A stretch of DNA of 64,000 nt from positions 1 through 64,000 of the forward strand of contig WION01000144.1 in NCBI GenBank assembly GCA_015039365.1. The letters are read 5' to 3'. The position numbers and the translations under genes were made by a program. The DNA is from Amanita rubescens. Its lineage: Eukaryota; Basidiomycota; Agaricomycetes; Agaricales; Amanitaceae. Positions 11,142 to 22,616 of this stretch are shown piece by piece; position 1 is the stretch's first letter; each line of letters starts with the position of its first letter. Under the pieces are notes generated by a model. It worked only from the letters and a program-made list of their open reading frames with translations, was not told the DNA's origin and ran no database searches.

Positions 11142-12101
11142 TCAGACGGTAAAGCTAAGTCTCAGCCCGTAATGGTCACTACAAGGGATATAGTCGGAAT
11201 CCCCGCTGGGCTTGGGCACCTCGCTCAGACCAGGGCGCAGAATTTCCATGTCCTTAGCGTCTACGCCCGACATCGCAATCTTGTCCAACCTTCCAGGTCC
11301 CAGTCCGTCATGTCGTTCTACCCCCACTCCCCACGTAGCTCCGTCAAGCCCATTCTTTCCATGCAACGCGACCCATGCATCCACCAGTCCGTTCTTGTCG
11401 AGGAGAGCATGATCCTCGGGGCTGATGGCGTTGAAGTCTCCCGCGATCAGTCCACCACCGCATCCAGGCTCGTGCAGGAGGCTAGTAAGGATCTCCATCT
11501 GCTCGGTGCGGTAAGAGAGCGTGTCCCCAAGAGAATCGAGATGAACGTTGACAAGACGACAGGTTGTGGTTGGGGTGGATGGGGTTATAATGTCCACGGA
11601 AAGCGCACACCTCCCATACTTGCTGGGGAGTTTGACGCGGTAAACGGAACCAAGCATGAGCTTCTCCCCTCTCTCGACCGACTCATCCTCCTCCTTCTGC
11701 AACTCCAAGTCGAAGGCAAAGCGCTTTCTAGACAGCAAGGTCATATTCGCAAAGGGTACTCCCTCGAACGACGTTTTGTCCTCGGCGTCCGTCACCAGGA
11801 AGGCTTCGCGAACTTTCGGATTGCCCAGGATAGAGGTGCGAACGTCGGACGTGACTTCTTGGAGAAAGATAATGTCAGGACGTTTAAATTCCTCGAGGAT
11901 ACCACTGAGGAGTAGGTTGGCTCGTGCGACGGGACGCGAGGAGAAGGCGTCGAAGTTCTGTGTTATGAGAGAAAGGTGGGATGTGAGAGCAAGCTGCTGT
12001 GTCACTGGGTTCGGTACGCATCTCGAAGCTACTGGTACCCACAGTCGGTTGGATGGCTTGAAGGCGGAGAAAGTGCGCTGGCAGAGTCTGCTGGCGGCCA
12101 T
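11142..12101 (-). CDS. Endonuclease/exonuclease/phosphatase (TDP2-like) protein
   Basis: One uninterrupted frame of 319 residues, unusual here for lacking introns. Motifs follow the DNase I-like EEP fold: ITQNFDAF near residue 47, DIIFLQEVTSDV near 75 (metal-binding Glu), VNVHLDSL near 190, LIAGDFNAISPED near 220 (Asp/Asn pair) and SDHYGLRLSF at the end (catalytic His). The LQEV and GDFN spacing and the size are close to tyrosyl-DNA phosphodiesterase 2 relatives, so a 5'-phosphotyrosyl or related phosphodiester hydrolase is likely. The N-terminus MAASRLCQRTFSAFKPS is basic and Ser-rich and could be a mitochondrial presequence. Its 5' end was copied to 8.8-9.2 kb. Confidence 0.85.
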   Translation of the reverse strand: MAASRLCQRTFSAFKPSNRLWVPVASRCVPNPVTQQLALTSHLSLITQNFDAFSSRPVARANLLLSGILEEFKRPDIIFLQEVTSDVRTSILGNPKVREAFLVTDAEDKTSFEGVPFANMTLLSRKRFAFDLELQKEEDESVERGEKLMLGSVYRVKLPSKYGRCALSVDIITPSTPTTTCRLVNVHLDSLGDTLSYRTEQMEILTSLLHEPGCGGGLIAGDFNAISPEDHALLDKNGLVDAWVALHGKNGLDGATWGVGVERHDGLGPGRLDKIAMSGVDAKDMEILRPGLSEVPKPSGDSDYIPCSDHYGLRLSFTV

Positions 12102-12331
12102 GGGTGGAAGTGGGAGGTTACAGGTTACAGGTGTCCTGTTGGTGATCCTTACATTGTGGAGGGCTAAGCTAGGGGTACTAACCTAAGCAAACGTGACTGT
12201 ACCCGGTGATCTGTTCCTAACGTTAGCGCGCGCAGTTTTAGAACTATTTACGTTACCGATATCCCATCAACGTTGTGAGGAATATGAATGAATAATGGCG
12301 GTCAGATAGCTAGTGTTTCAAAGTCCGGCTA

Positions 12332-12574
12332 TCATATATCATAGCCGGAACCGGAATGACCGCCGTCGACCTCGGTTCTCATCGACTCCTGGTTTTTCTC
12401 TCTGGTGACTCTCTTAGAGCCTGAATGGGAACCGCCAGGTGCGTCCCTTTCGCTCTCATCAGATCCCGCTTGTTCGGTTCCAACAGAACCTTCCTCATCG
12501 CTAGCGGCCGTATTTGGACTGGGGCAGGCACCATGGAGTAGTGGGCTGCCCTTACACGGATTCACGCTAGACAT
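12332..12574 (-). CDS. Small hypothetical ORF (80 codons)
   Basis: A Ser/Gly/Glu-rich frame beginning MSSVNPCKGSPLLHGACP and ending GGHSGSGYDI. No domain; looks disordered. It is followed by a non-coding gap and has no visible intron. It could be a chance frame. Confidence 0.25.
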   Translation of the reverse strand: MSSVNPCKGSPLLHGACPSPNTAASDEEGSVGTEQAGSDESERDAPGGSHSGSKRVTREKNQESMRTEVDGGHSGSGYDI

Positions 12575-12599
12575 CGAGCTTCACCCTATTATCACAGAT

Positions 12600-13258
12600 G
12601 CGCGAATTTGGGGTGGGTAAAACAAGTTGAAGTGACTGTGTTTATCTTCTCATGGGATTTCTCAGAGGCTGTTGCTTATACGATGATCTACTATAGAAGC
12701 ATTTCTATATATCGATTTGGAACTCTCGACCTGGGATGTGAGTCGTGACAGGCTGCCTGATATTAATGAAGTTCTGATGTAGCCTAGTACTAGCACTGCC
12801 TAGATTGATGAGATCCGTGAGCTCCGGTAGAGAAACAATACATTCAGATATGTGAGCATCGGAGTACTATGTCGGATATGTGTTAGGATTCTGGGGTACC
12901 TCCTCCTTCTCGTTATCTGGAACTTCTCAATCGAATGGGCCAACCGAAAAGTGTTCATTTAGCAGCGAAAAAATCCCACAGCGAGAGTCCGATATGTCAC
13001 CTGGCCACAATGATATTGGGACAACATGCAACCCTCACTGGCACGCTTGATGTATCAAGCTTTATGGATTGGACGTTGTGCGGCGTCTGAATTTCCGGAT
13101 GTTCGAATGAAAAGCTATAAAGCTGCTTCAATCTGAAGGAATCCAACTAACCAACAACCAACCCAACAGTTTGCGCTCTCTACTACTCTAAGCATTGTAT
13201 GCCAGCTGCTTGTCTTTGATACTGTCCACTCGCTCACCACCCTTCCTATGTTATTCAG
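12600..13258 (+). promoter_or_regulatory. Upstream region with TATA box
   Basis: No gene is seen in this gap. TATAAAG at 13,116-13,122 lies about 140 bp before the ATG of the following gene, and CAACTAACCAACAACC-type sequence follows, a plausible core promoter and leader. Confidence 0.45.
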
Positions 13259-13928
13259 ATGATGTCGAAAGTCAAAGTTCTCATTGACGGAGAAGCGTTA
13301 AAAACGCTCATGGGCAGTGATTTCAATCTCTGCCTCACCAGGGACGTGAAGGTTGGCCCAAAAATACTCAAAGGAAATGTCGTCTTCTCTATGGTTCCTA
13401 CCACGCATCTCGCGCCGGAGGTGGGACTCGAGTGGGAAGACAAGTATCAAGTCTTCGAAACGATGTCGTACAGGGTCAGTCTGCACCTAGTCATTGATTC
13501 CCTCGCTAAGATGTGCATTTATTATGTAGGCGGGCGTCAAAGTCACGTATGGCACCGAATTTGTCGACATTAAATTAGGCCAGAAGGTCACGTTTGACTA
13601 TCATGGTAACGGCAAAGTCACTGGTGAGGGGGACCAGACTAGGCCGCTCGGAGTCCGAAATGATTGGAAGGAGGATGCCCGCGTAGGGGTCAGGAGCTTC
13701 GACCCCACCACCGACACTTACAATGCTCTCTTCCTATCGCCCCAAATTCTGACTGATATGACGAGCGAGCTTACCCCGATCAAGAAATTCTCCATCTTCT
13801 GGCACCAGCATTTAATAACCGACACCATCATCGACGAGACTGTCTCCGATCCTTACGTATTTGAAATGACCGGAGATGAGATCACAATTAAATATGCGAA
13901 GGACAAGCCGCACTGGTCGCGCGTGTAG
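13259..13928 (+). CDS. Hypothetical cytosolic protein, 204 aa
   Basis: Two exons, 13,259-13,474 and 13,530-13,928, joined in phase 0 across a 55-nt GTCAGT...GTAG intron. No signal peptide or membrane segment. The sequence is rich in alternating hydrophobic and polar stretches (VKVLIDGEAL, GNVVFSMVPTTHL, VKVTYGTEFVDIKLG, KKFSIFWHQHLITDTIIDE), suggesting a beta-sandwich. I do not recognise the family. A second ATG directly follows the first (13,262). The gene looks intact with its own TATA box. Confidence 0.6.
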
Positions 13929-14340
13929 TTGATCGCGGTGTTGTTGTTAGACTACTGAATAGGTCGACGACGATGTATTTGTAGATTGTGAAATTATTCA
14001 GTGGCCTTTGTAAGTTCTCTACTGCCTCTACAGTGTGTCAGTGAGCTGCATTCCCCGCGACAATCAGCCAAACTATAGTTTGTAGTGGGCCCGTAGAAAT
14101 GAATAAGTCGAAGAGAAAATATATTACTTGACTCGGACAGTGATAGCAATTACGAGGTAACCTCGAACCGCTTCAAAACGAGTCGGCCTCCTAAACTTGG
14201 GCAGATACGTCACAACACTTACCCGATATATCTTTATTGATGCGCATCAATGCATCAACGTCAACGGGCATCAAAACATCATCGGCCCAATAAGGCCCAA
14301 TGTCAACGTCAACGTTTCAACTTCCAAGAACAATACGGCT

Positions 14341-15330
14341 TACGGAAGCCGAGAAGGACACGGTTGAAAAAATTTAGAAAACCATGTGTTTCAAGGGATG
14401 GGGTCCTTGCGTAGTCACGTCACAATGTATATACGTATTTTTTCACAAATGCTGGTGCCTGCCGCCGTTGCCAAGTGGAGTTGGAAAGTCACGTGACCTC
14501 TGCGCGTCGAAATTTCGACGTACGTGCTCATAGTGTGATGGCCGCGCTTGAAATGCCGCTTCCCTTTTGGGACAGCTTTCCACCCAATCAATGGCTGTGG
14601 TGACTGTTGAGACGAGTTTCTTGCGCTCGCGGGATAGCTCGCTGTAGGAACTTTAAATATACTACTACAGGTAGTCAGAATAGGTAAAAACAGAGTGGGG
14701 ATGTAATCTACTCACCTCAGAGAACGACTGAGGTGTCTGTGTACTCTAAGCCACATAAAAAGAGGAACTGTACAGTAGCGGAAGTAAGCAATAAATGGAC
14801 GAACCGATCTTTACGGGTACTATGACTTCTATAACGGGCACCTTCTATATTTGGTAAGAAGCGCGCCGCCGTGGTAAGTCCAACGACGCGCTTGCTTTCT
14901 TCCACAGTCGCAATCGCGCGAGGGTCATAGTTGTTATTCTACTTATTTATTTACATAGCAATATAATAAGGTAGCAGAAATACGAAGGGGAGCGGAAAAG
15001 GTAGTAAAAAGGTATGGAAAGGGTTCCCCGCCCTAATATGGAAAAGCAGCTCCGATAGTGACGCCGGCATCGTTGCGGCTGGTAATACATCTTGTATTGG
15101 GGCTGGCGACCTCGCTTAGCGTGGCCAACTCGGAGCGTCACCAAGCTCGTTACCGGTACCAGACTCAATTGGGACCCCCCGATTTACTCTATGAAGAATA
15201 GGCACTGCCACCCCGACTCAGAAATGAAGTATATAACACATTTCGGTCACGCGGTTCCAATGACCCCTAACACCATTCCAAAAATGGCAACCGTGTCCTT
15301 TTTTCAACCGTGTCCTTCTCGGCTTCCGTA
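14341..15330 (+). mobile_element. 990-bp terminal-inverted-repeat element, copy 1
   Basis: Ends are inverted repeats of about 30 bp starting TACGGAAGCCGAGAAGGACA. The element is flanked by the 7-bp direct repeat TACGGCT (14,334-14,340 and 15,331-15,337), consistent with target-site duplication. Sub-terminal AACCGTGTCCTT is repeated near the right end. The longest frame inside is about 90 codons with no transposase motif, so this is a non-autonomous DNA element. Confidence 0.85.
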
Positions 15331-15441
15331 TACGGCTACTTATACTTGGGCAAACAACTAGGACAACAAAATACCCATGGACCCACAAACATCCATGTCG
15401 CGGTGCCCGGCGTCTGCCTTGGAAGTCAGAAAGGGCAGCTG

Positions 15442-16431
15442 TACGGAAGCCGAGAAGGACACGGTTGAAAAAAGGACACGGTTGCCATTTTTGGAATGGT
15501 GTTAGGGGTCATTGGAACCGCGTGACCGAAATGTGTTATATACTTCATTTCTGAGTCGGGGTGGCAGTGCCTATTCTTCATAGAGTAAATCGGGGGGTCC
15601 CAATTGAGTCTGGTACCGGTAACGAGCTTGGTGACGCTCCGAGTTGGCCACGCTAAGCGAGGTCGCCAGCCCCAATACAAGATGTATTACCAGCCGCAAC
15701 GATGCCGGCGTCACTATCGGAGCTGCTTTTCCATATTAGGGCGGGGAACCCTTTCCATACCTTTTTACTACCTTTTCCGCTCCCCTTCGTATTTCTGCTA
15801 CCTTATTATATTGCTATGTAAATAAATAAGTAGAATAACAACTATGACCCTCGCGCGATTGCGACTGTGGAAGAAAGCAAGCGCGTCATTGGACTTACCA
15901 CGGCGGCGCGCTTCTTACCAAATATAGAAGGTGCCCGTTATAGAAGTCATAGTACCCGTAAAGATCGGTTCGTCCATTTATTGCTTACTTCCGCTACTGT
16001 ACAGTTCCTCTTTTTATGTGGCTTAGAGTACACAGACACCTCAGTCGTTCTCTGAGGTGAGTAGATTACATCCCCACTCTGTTTTTACCTATTCTGACTA
16101 CCTGTAGTAGTATATTTAAAGTTCCTACAGCGAGCTATCCCGCGAGCGCAAGAAACTCGTCTCAACAGTCACCACAGCCATTGATTGGGTGGAAAGCTGT
16201 CCCAAAAGGGAAGCGGCATTTCAAGCGCGGCCATCACACTATGAGCACGTACGTCGAAATTTCGACGCGCAGAGGTCACGTGACTTTCCAACTCCACTTG
16301 GCAACGGCGGCAGGCACCAGCATTTGTGAAAAAATACGTATATACATTGTGACGTGACTACGCAAGGACCCCATCCCTTGAAACACATGGTTTTCTAAAT
16401 TTTTTCAACCGTGTCCTTCTCGGCTTCCGTA
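15442..16431 (-). mobile_element. 990-bp terminal-inverted-repeat element, copy 2 (inverted)
   Basis: Same length and nearly identical to the element at 14,341-15,330 but in opposite orientation, 111 bp away. The only coding-level difference I noticed is one Val/Ile codon. It is flanked by CAGCTG on both sides. Together the two form a palindrome of about 2.1 kb with a 111-bp loop. Confidence 0.85.
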
Positions 16432-16577
16432 CAGCTGTCACGGATCTAGAAACCGATGAGGAGAACGATGCTGGACGCCGGACGCCAGCTGTTGCCTCTT
16501 TCGTATACTGCATGACATCGGTAAAGAAAAACTACGTAAGAAGGGCGAAGGAGCGACGGAAGCGAATCTTTAGAATG

Positions 16578-16893
16578 TCAGTAACAATGACACAGTTTTC
16601 CTTTGCCCTTTAGGTAGATGTCAAATAAGCCCTCCGTGCCAGTATCAGAATACTCTCGACCAGAGGAACTGAACGTGAATTTCTGTTCAACACCAATTTC
16701 CTTTCCTTCAATCGCCTCCTTGTCCATATTACCTGAGTATATACATCAGCGATGTACACGAAAAAGTTACATGATAGCCCCAGCTACCATTCTCATGGAT
16801 CTTGCCAAACTCAGTACGGAGATTTTTAATAACCAGGGTGAAGAAGTTGCTCCGGTTGGTGATGGTGAAAATAACCCACTGTGCATAACCCAT
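16578..16893 (-). pseudogene. Aegerolysin-like gene, truncated
   Basis: Reverse strand. The first exon (16,893 to about 16,771, 41 codons) closely resembles the N-terminal beta-sandwich strands of aegerolysins, small fungal proteins that bind membrane lipids and can act with partner proteins in pores. A putative intron follows (about 16,770-16,733), then a second segment with related residues in a frame that does not join in phase. A stop comes at 16,578, well before the family's usual length of about 135-140 residues; the C-terminal aromatic-rich part is absent. No signal peptide, as usual for the family. It lies 150 bp from the inverted element, which may have caused the loss. Likely non-functional. 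Confidence 0.6.
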
Positions 16894-17274
16894 GCTTGGA
16901 CAACGGATGGGAGAGGAAGGTCGCAATGTAGAAGAGTACGGTAAACGTCGACTGAGGTGTATACGAGCAAGCCACGATGTCGTCCGGAAATTCAAAACAT
17001 CCGATGTCCACAGCTACTTTCTGCCGAGGATATAGGCAAGTTTCAGGATCTGATATCATCTAATCCCCGACTGGAAGCGACGCCGAAGCTCCGAGTCCTT
17101 GCAGACTTCACCCTTCCGAAAGTCCGATATGCTCCTCCGCCCAAACGTTCCAAATGAGTATACAAGCCTGTACGCGCTGCTACAGACTAAATCTGAGTCA
17201 CCTTGACACCAACTTGTCAAGTTGAGCTTAAGCTTGAACTTGTTGTGGTCGGACCGGTTATGGTGAGTCATCCA

Positions 17275-18010
17275 GACTTAACTAATATCGGGACGCGAGA
17301 AACACTGGCCTGTGACAATTGAATATTGAAGACTGTGGATGGCCGAGACAAGAGCTCCAGGAAGAGACGAAATAAAGAGTGGCATTTCCGAGTATACGAG
17401 TGCTGCGAGGGCAAAGCGCATCTCGGACCTCGGTGTCTTGAGAGCTTCCGAGTCCCAGAAAGGAAAGAGGGAAGCGTGTCACTTTCGTGACGAGGTGACG
17501 CTGATCCTTCTTGTGCAACTCGAGAAACGCATTTTCCTGCCTTTGACACCATTCCAGGCCGCCGAAAGACAGTATCTACCACGGCGGGCTAATCCTCTAG
17601 TCAGCCCATGAGCGAGTGGTGGTGCTGCGACCTTTGCTTGGACAAGTTTGTCACAACACATTTCGGACCTCCGAAAACGGACAATTAAATTGCATCGCAA
17701 ACCTGAGTTCCTGCTTTGAACTTTTCTTATAAGCTTCGTGCCGAAAGAAGGGCCGAGATGGCTTCCCGAAATCAGATGATAATCATGTCATCGCCTCGGA
17801 CCCGCACATAGAAAATTCGCCCAGAGTGTTGCCTGAGGCCGCTCAAGCAGAGCTGGCTCCCCAATCTAGGCTAGGCTGTTCGCAGCGGGCTAATAGCGGA
17901 GCCGATTAGACATTGCTACCAATGCCATTAATCCACTGGAAACTCGAACGTTTATTGTGAGTCTCGATGGTGAACTCTTATTAATGCACTTTCATGTATA
18001 CAGCGCCATC
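17275..18010. repeat. Leader part of duplicated module, copy 2
   Basis: Fuller version of the 1-620 segment. It keeps the blocks missing in that copy, including about 120 bp at 17,706-17,850. No recognisable protein. Confidence 0.8.
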
Positions 18011-18444
18011 AGTACTGTATGGATCGTGCCTTTTATATGGCGCTCTTTGGCCGAGGGGTGACGTGGCGAGGTACTATCATGTCCACCAAGTCATGAGAAT
18101 TTTGTCACTGATCCGATTTATATAGGCTTTGTTGGACAAGGTTCTTTATCAGAGTCCAGAACGTCCCACACGAAATACATTTAGTAGACATCTTTGGATC
18201 GCTGGTCATTGAATTTGCGATTCTACTTCAGTAGGAAAGAAAGGTGACTTGCGCAAAGTCATCGTTAGCGGACGAAGGTACGACAACAAGGAAAGGTCTG
18301 AAATTTGCTATTTCAAACATTAAGTTATAGTCATGAGAACAGCTCTATCGCGCCCATATAGATGCCTATACTCCGATCACGGCCTGCAAAGAAGGCTTAT
18401 GTACATAAAGGTTCGTAATGCTACCGTTTACCAACGACCCGGGC

Positions 18445-18452
18445 TATAAAAG
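18445..18452 (+). promoter_or_regulatory. TATA box of secreted protein gene copy 2
   Basis: TATAAAAG about 166 bp upstream of the ATG. The conserved ATGTAA follows at 18,506-18,511. Confidence 0.7.
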
Positions 18453-18610
18453 TGGACGTGGTTCCCCACCATCCTGCAGTGCTGTGCATCCCAACATCTA
18501 TCCTCATGTAAGAAGCCCCGTCTACTCCCATGAACCACTCTGACGTTGTATGCACAAATAGATAGGGCTGGTCCCGTATCCCCGCGACAGAAACTACTAA
18601 CTTCAACGCA

Positions 18611-19444
18611 ATGCGTCTTTCAGTTCTCGCCTCCATTATCTTCGTCCTGGCTGCTAGCATATTGACTTATGCTGCGCCTTTTGGAGCTCCCCGAACATTC
18701 CCTGATATTGAACAACGCAGTCTAGCACAATTATTGGAACCTCGAAGTGGACGGAATGCAAGTAGCGCTCACGATACACAACTCATGCTTGACGTTATTT
18801 TCAGAAGCCGAGTCGTTCCTCTCCACCGCCACATTCGGACCATATCACTGGCAGTGCTAGCACAAGGGGCGCTGGGGCCGAGCCGCGGTCAGGGTAGGTT
18901 CTTCGTATTACACAGTTTATCGACGATCGGTTAACCTAGAAATCCAAGTACCGGGTCCCCAGACCACGGCCGCGAAGTCTTTATTATCACTCGTCCACTT
19001 GCCCGGAGTAGTGTCCCGGGTAGTGGTCCCGGAGGTAATCCCCCCCAAATCTTCACACACTGGGCAGTCTTGGTTGGGAGTCATTACTATGAGTTACTCC
19101 TAGACCACACTCATCCTAATCTCGCCACATGTGGCAGTGGCAGTCTCTACGGGTCGCAGATTAGGATGAATGTTGGCGACGCGCCTGTGCATGGGGCTTG
19201 GACATCGATGGAATCAAAGGGTCGGACGCATTTCTCTGACCAGGAGATTCGTACCGCAGGTGTGTTCGCACTCGTAATAATGACTGGCTCTAGTAGTAAT
19301 CCCCTCCATAAAGGTGAAGAGGTGATCAGGCAAATGTCCGCTCATGATTACAATATTATCCTGAACAACTGCCAAGATTTCGCCAACAAGCTTGCAAGGT
19401 GCCTTACCAATCCACACGGTACGGACCGCTGTACAGTATTCTAA
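18611..19444 (+). CDS. Secreted LRAT/NlpC-like protein, copy 2
   Basis: Exons 18,611-18,757, 18,805-18,893 and 18,940-19,444 give about 246 residues. Intron 1 is GC-AG (GCAAGT, 47 nt) and intron 2 is 46 nt. The signal peptide, linker (longer than in copy 1 by 7 residues, with SSPPPHS), HWAVLVG and NNCQDFANKLA are all present. The product differs from copy 1 by few substitutions, so the duplication is recent. No disabling change was seen, so it may be functional. Confidence 0.75.
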
Positions 19445-19879
19445 TACGCAGGGAATGTTCGGATCTATTAGTAGAACTTAGCACGACTCGTTGATGGCTG
19501 TAGTGTAAATTTATCCCCAAGACGGTTACCGTTTTCATCCCCTGGCTGTATAAGAAAATGAATTAAGAAGCCCGTCAGCAAGAGAAAGTCGGGCAAAAGA
19601 GTGTCCAGCACTCAGCGCGTACAATGCACTTATATATAAATTCCTATTCTGAGCAAAAAAGGTACTCAATATCCCAAGACGGAGTGAAGGTACCTGTATG
19701 ATTGAAAAATGTTCGAGAGTGCTTGCGGGGAGGGATAATAGGGTATTATCACGAAAGCAATTGCCAATAGCCCAGTAACATAGTATGACAGATGAAATGT
19801 CGTCAACCTTAGATTCGTTCGCGTTCGTACTAAAGCAATGTGCTTGCCCGTTATGCTCCGTCCTCCCAATCCAAAAGAT

Positions 19880-20150
19880 CTTTCCCGTCGACTCTATCCT
19901 CAATAAGCTTTACCACGGTTCAAACGTTCACAGGTATATAATCATTTTGAAAATCCGTGAGGATACGGCGATATGCCACCGGCCCGGTTCTTGTTGAGGA
20001 AGTGAGAAGTCCTCTGTAGATCGGTCAGCCAGATACTAGTGAAAGCATATAAAAATAACTCTTACGTATCGTTCTAAACACCGTAGTGCTTCATTCCCCG
20101 TACTAGTCGTGCGCGTATCTTGCGGGTAGAATATCTCCAAGTATGACGGC
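19880..20150 (-). pseudogene. GT61 glycosyltransferase 3'-end fragment, copy 2
   Basis: Same reverse-strand remnant as at 2280-2560, with the same breakpoint into ATR sequence (20,195). Decayed by stops and small indels. Confidence 0.55.
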
Positions 20151-20194
20151 CGATACGGGCCGGCCATCACTGGCATTTGCCGAAACACCTGCAG

Positions 20195-21900
20195 GAGGTT
20201 TGATCACTTTCCGACAACCGCGTCTCCCGGTGCTTGAGAAGCTTCAAAAGACCCTCTGGTAGATAGTGAGTTCCTTAACCTCGTAGGTGAAATAAACACG
20301 ACAAATCCCTTAAAGTAATCGCTAACCCGTCGTAGATTGTATAATGCATACTGTTTCAGTGTTTGTCTGAGACATCGTTGATTTCCGTCCAAGACTCCAA
20401 GAGTAATGCCAAGAGACGAGATGGCAATGCGGACCCGGTGGCGCCACTTCGCCGAAGGTTTTGTTGGTTGAACGTCCAAGCTCATTTCCCAGTTTCTTGC
20501 ATCGTATTGCTCCACTTCAGAGAGTGGAGCTTCAAAAAGGGTCTTCAAATTATCGTCACCCGACAAGGTTCGCTTAATATGAAGGAGCAGTTTCTCGCTC
20601 GCGCGAGGTAATATTGCCCCCAAATAAGCTAACAACAGATTCTATACACATTCAGGAGAGAAAAAGGTAGATATTCGAATGATGCTGACCGACAGCTGCT
20701 CGGATGACTCGGTGCACAATAATCGAACAACCTCGTTTGTGACTGCTATCTACAGTTGCCTTGGATTGAAGATTGATGCTTTCTTTATAATCTGGTCAAA
20801 ATCATTGCAGACTGATTCAGAATCTTGTAAGACACGGAACTGTAAGAGCGAGGCGGAAGAACTGCTCCGAAAAGGCAGGATACTCGCAGAATAAGCTTGC
20901 GGACGATATTAAAGTAGAAAAGACTTACGCACGTGCCGTTGCGTTCAACGAGCAGGCTGTGGAGAGCAAATAGTTGAAAAGTAAATTAAAGCCCGGGGGT
21001 CACGTCCGAAAGAAAATTTTGCGACAAAACGGGTGGGGTGAGGGTATCAAATAGCATTGCCAGTAGAGCAGCTAATTGCGAATATGTCGTGATAGAAAAT
21101 TCCGTATGCACATCTCGGGGATCCTTCGTGATGTATAAGCGTGTGCCGATATGTACACCAGAAGAAATCTTACGGTATTGAACACCGGAATCTGCTTCGC
21201 TTCTAGTCTAGGCCTCTTGAAAAATGTGATAGTTAAGCAGCGTGATCGACGTAGGGTTTGAGAGAATGTCTTCCTGAATGTATAAGCAACAGGCGCACTC
21301 AAAAAGTTCACCCAGACACACCGGAGACAAGCTTTATGCATTCACTTAGCAGACTGCGCAAAATCTTCCAGCGAGGTTTCTCCGGCTGCTCGACACGCGT
21401 AACATTTCCACCAAGAGACTGAAGAACCTCAACGAGCGCTTTAAAAGCCTTCGCCCTCAGCGTAGCTGGAGAAGGTAAGCCGTCCTCGATCTCCACTTAG
21501 CTATCGAGCCAGCCATTAGGCTCATTGCAGATATTCAACAAGCGCACGACGAGAACCCCAACTCCGTCTCGTTTTCCAGAGAATATGCCGTCCGCATGCA
21601 ACGATGCTAGATATATAGCCTCTAGGGCCGTCTCGAAAATGGTGATCTTCTCTCAATGCATTCCATGTAATTGAACCCGGCAAGAGAAAAGATGCGCAGA
21701 AAGAGCAAGAATGATGGTGTCTCAGAGTCGTCTTTCCGCGTCGGGGATGCGATCCTGGGGATTTCCATTGAAGGTCTACGCAACAAGGGAGCGCGAAATT
21801 GAACTACTTTCAAGTTTGAATTCATGATTTTGTTGTTAACATTAGCGGCTCCGCGCTTGTCACAATCATTAATGTCACGATCCGTCCTCTTCCGACGAAA
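20195..21900 (-). pseudogene. ATR/Mec1 kinase gene 5' fragment, copy A2
   Basis: Covers the same 5' part of the ATR-family gene as A1, with several internal deletions, for example about 20,985-21,070 and in the segment before 21,700. Open pieces keep the KWRHRVRIAIS and VEVLQSLGGNVTRVEQPEKP blocks. No kinase part. Confidence 0.8.
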
Positions 21901-21984
21901 GTAGCAAAACTCGATGAAATTCACAGAAAGCTAAACCCTTTCGATGTTAAAGTGCTGTGAGCCGGAAGATTAAGGGTGTAGTTG

Positions 21985-22600
21985 GAGCAGGATGGCTGGG
22001 ATTGAGCAGGTATGTGCGCATATCTGAAGTCCGGAAGAACGCGATATTCATACGCTTGTGCCACCAGAGAAAAAAACGTCATTGAAAGAGTACGAAGAGC
22101 GGGATCACGCGGGAGGCATTCTTGTCCGGCGGTTTGGCGAGAATGACTCTACTACGAGTCTCGAGGAACGGATGTTGGAACGTTTCACAAGGGAGAGGCA
22201 AAGAGCCGCAAAAAGCTCTCCGTTCAACTCGGAGGATGAAGACGAGCTTACGCATTGTAGGTAAAGCTTGTCTAATTTGGACAACTTTGATGATGTGGGT
22301 AGACGAGGAGGACGAGGAGGACGAGAATGGTATGTTGTCGAATCATCATCAACTTTCGTTCGTTTTTGAGATACCGTCAGGCCAAATCGACAAGAAAATC
22401 GTTCGAAAGACATATTTGGAGATGAAGAAGAAGACGAGGAGGTATGTCGTCTACTCTGGCGGTTCTTACTGGATCCTTACCGCGCTGCAGCCTGCTAGAA
22501 AGAAAACAAAAGCCGAAGTTATGACTGAAGCGATTGCTACGAGTAAAGAACGCGAAGTACGTATGTCCCTGCAAAGCGGACGACGATAGCATTAAATCTC
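21985..22600 (+). pseudogene. NOP14 5' fragment, copy 2
   Basis: Head-to-head with A2. Contains KEYEERDHAGG, RFGEND, LEERMLERFTRERQRA and an acidic run, then, after an intron, QIDKKIVRKTYLEM and ARKKTKAEVMTEAIA, the NOP14 block just before the next conserved part. A stop follows DELTHC. The coding trails off at GRR near 22,587 and the copy ends at about 22,615, where a further ATR piece is joined. Nearly identical to 27.0-27.65 kb. Confidence 0.8.
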
Positions 22601-22616
22601 GTTCCATATAGGTACT

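Noticed and set aside
11172..11915. 247-codon + strand frame
   Set aside because: Antisense to the well-supported EEP gene.
15092..15361. Matching 84-90 codon frames on both strands
   Set aside because: Mirror images caused by the inverted 990-bp elements; no protein signature.
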